In this document: positions 17,100 to 18,647 of the stretch, piece after piece | Layout of the letters: each line of letters begins with the position of its first letter | Position numbering within the stretch: the stretch's first letter is position 1 | Assembly (NCBI GenBank): GCA_900128585.1 | Contig: LT642344.1 | Location: 1-18,647, forward strand | Direction of reading: 5' to 3' | Origin: Stramenopiles sp. TOSAG23-3 | Taxonomy: Eukaryota > Sar | Length of the DNA stretch: 18,647 nt | Made by a program: the position numbers and the translations under genes | The notes under the pieces: model-generated | What the model was told of the DNA's origin: nothing | Seen by the model: only the letters and a program-made list of their open reading frames with translations | The model's database searches: none

Positions 17100-18434
17100 T
17101 CACATGTACTTTGCCACGTCTCCGGGCATCTTCCCGATGCTAACGCTGTAGTGCCGTTGTATCTTGTTCAACTCGGGGATGTCCTTGTTCGTGATAAGGT
17201 TGATGGCGCACCCCTTTCTGCCAAACCTGCCCGTTCTTCCTATTCGATGGATGTAAAGCTCCAGGTTCACGGGCAAATCGTAGCAGACCACAAGGGACAC
17301 TTGTTGGACGTCAATGCCTCGACCGTAGATGTCCGTCGCGATAAGGACCCTTGTTTTTCCCGATCGAAACTCTGCCGTCACCGTGTCACGATCTTTCTGG
17401 GGCATTTTGCCGTGAATGGAGGATATCGAGAACCCGTGCTGCTTCATTTTCTTCGACAGCCATTCGACCTTCTTCCTCGTGTTGCAAAAAATGATGGTCT
17501 GGGACACGTTTGCCATCTCGTAGATGTCGCACAGCGTGTCGAACTTCCACTCTTCCTCTCCCACGTTGACGTAGAACTGCTTGATGACGTCCAAGCTGAC
17601 GTTCTCCTGCCGTACCAAGATGGAGACCGGGTCGGTCATAAACTCATCCGTCATCTCCAGCACTTCTTGGGGCATGGTCGCGCTTATCAGCACGATCTGA
17701 AGGCCCCGGGGAAGGTTGCGGTATATGTCGTAAATCTGCTCTTTCAGCCCTTTCTGCAGCATCTCGTCCGCCTCGTCCACGACCAGCATCGTCACTCTCA
17801 TCACGTTAAGAATGCGCCGCCGCAGCATGTCCAGTATTCTGCCCGGCGTGCCACTCACGACGTGCATCCCCTTATCTAACATCTTTATGTCCTGCCCTAC
17901 CACCTTCCCCCCCGTGCACGCATAGCACCGCACGTTCAAAAAGCTTCCGAGCGTGTTCAAAATTGTAGACGTCTGCTCCGCTAGCTCGCGCGTCGGGGAC
18001 ACGATCAGAACCTGGGTGTGCCTCTTCTTCTCGTTCAAGTTTTGTAGGCTTCCGATGCACATCACTGCCGTTTTCCCCGTACCGCTCTGGGACTGCGCGA
18101 TTACGTCGCGGCGACTGGTGATTGGTACGATCGCCCGCTGCTGGATCGCAGAGGGGGCCCGGAAACCGATCGCAAAGATACCGCGCAGCAAGTCTTCTTT
18201 CAGGCCCATGCCTTCGAAGCGGTCGACCCGTTGGGTGAGTGCTTTGGTGGAGCTAGACTTCCCGGAGGATTCCCCGATCTTTCGCCGCTTCGCCATTCCA
18301 AAAATGCTGTCGAGCGTGGCAGGGGGCGGGGACGGGGGGGGAGTTGAATCACGCTCGCGCTTCTTTTTGAGCTTCTTTTTCTTCTTCTTCTTTTTCTTCT
18401 TTTTTTCTTCTATTCGCGCGTGGTCGCCACTCAT
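17100..18434 (-). CDS. EIF4A3: eIF4A3/FAL1-type DEAD-box RNA helicase
   Basis: A 444-residue protein from the first ATG at 18434; the upstream open frame begins at a TTG. Helicase motifs occur in order: [10 protein letters not shown] (Q motif, about 90-99), SQSGTGKT (115-122), PTRELA (147-152), GTPGR, DEAD (220-223), SAT (251-253) and HRIGRTGR (396-403). [19 protein letters not shown] and [10 protein letters not shown] favour eIF4A3, the exon-junction-complex ATPase, over eIF4A; yeast FAL1, in ribosome biogenesis, is the same group. The usual Ala in the ARG motif is Gly here (YGRGIDV). An N-terminal extension of 46 residues holds 11 consecutive Lys, more Lys/Arg and a proline stretch, perhaps a nuclear or nucleolar signal. 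A second ATG at 18296 would give a protein close to the usual size (about 400 residues), so the extension depends on start choice. Confidence 0.93.
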   Translation of the reverse strand: MSGDHARIEEKKKKKKKKKKKLKKKRERDSTPPPSPPPATLDSIFGMAKRRKIGESSGKSSSTKALTQRVDRFEGMGLKEDLLRGIFAIGFRAPSAIQQRAIVPITSRRDVIAQSQSGTGKTAVMCIGSLQNLNEKKRHTQVLIVSPTRELAEQTSTILNTLGSFLNVRCYACTGGKVVGQDIKMLDKGMHVVSGTPGRILDMLRRRILNVMRVTMLVVDEADEMLQKGLKEQIYDIYRNLPRGLQIVLISATMPQEVLEMTDEFMTDPVSILVRQENVSLDVIKQFYVNVGEEEWKFDTLCDIYEMANVSQTIIFCNTRKKVEWLSKKMKQHGFSISSIHGKMPQKDRDTVTAEFRSGKTRVLIATDIYGRGIDVQQVSLVVCYDLPVNLELYIHRIGRTGRFGRKGCAINLITNKDIPELNKIQRHYSVSIGKMPGDVAKYM

Positions 18435-18647
18435 CTTTGAGAGCCGACGCGCGCGGGGCTGTGGTTGTTGTAGTAGTAGAGTCTTTCCCAAAGACCAGCA
18501 GTGTTCGTAAATGGGGAAGATCCAACAGACGGCGGGGTTTTGCTCGTTACAAATCTTCTTCTGTTTGCACGTATAAGTGAAAGAGAAAGATGCTGGCAGA
18601 GTAATTTAGTTTACGAAATCCAAATGTACAGATATTTACTCCCTATA
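18435..18647. other. 5' flank of the helicase gene
   Basis: Upstream region of the helicase up to the window edge. It contains CGCGCGCGGGG at 18448-18458 and a GC-richer first 100 bp. A 21-codon plus-strand frame at 18511-18576 ([10 protein letters not shown] start) closes quickly and has no support as a gene. Confidence 0.5.

Noticed and set aside
16926-17879. 317-codon plus-strand frame opposite the helicase
   Set aside because: It mirrors helicase coding sequence and has His/Val/Leu-rich content typical of antisense frames.
18511-18576. Possible first exon of a divergent gene, with a GTATAAGT donor-like site
   Set aside because: Only 21 codons before a stop, no acceptor or second exon in the window, and no other gene here has introns.

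Overview
This window looks like nuclear DNA from a unicellular eukaryote that builds centrioles and probably cilia. The evidence is a mitochondrial ribosomal protein L34 with an arginine-rich presequence, an eIF4A3-type helicase, a NEK1-type kinase, a SPICE1-like centriole protein, a secreted glycoprotein with a signal peptide, and no ribosome-binding sites or operons. All eight genes read from ATG to stop without an intron. TAA, TAG and TGA all serve as stops, so the code looks standard. The species cannot be fixed from the sequence; an intron-poor flagellated alga or similar protist would fit.

Layout: SPICE1-like gene (minus, 75-1547); AT-rich divergent spacer; large coiled-coil, probably ciliary protein (plus, 2982-6011); short convergent spacer; uncharacterised 277-residue protein (minus, 6173-7006); spacer; secreted glycoprotein (minus, 7460-8545); divergent spacer packed with GTAC palindromes; WD40 plus pentatricopeptide fusion protein (plus, 9384-13097); 85-bp convergent spacer with a perfect hairpin touching the stop codon; NEK1-type kinase (minus, 13183-15462); 1.1 kb AT-rich divergent spacer; mitochondrial bL34 (plus, 16568-16906); short convergent spacer; eIF4A3-type DEAD-box helicase (minus, 17100-18434). 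Divergent spacers are long (0.8-1.4 kb), AT-rich and full of simple repeats. Convergent spacers are 85-193 bp. Three reading frames extend past the first ATG through TTG codons, and I trimmed those genes to their first ATG.

Functionally, three of the eight genes point to centrioles or cilia: the SPICE1-like protein, the axonemal-type coiled-coil protein and the NEK1-type kinase. Three others act in RNA or organelle gene expression: eIF4A3, bL34m and probably the PPR fusion. Nothing suggests a mobile element, virus, CRISPR array or bacterial insertion. The most unusual items are the WD40-PPR fusion, the SPICE1-like gene outside animals, the GTAC-rich spacer and the stop-codon hairpin.
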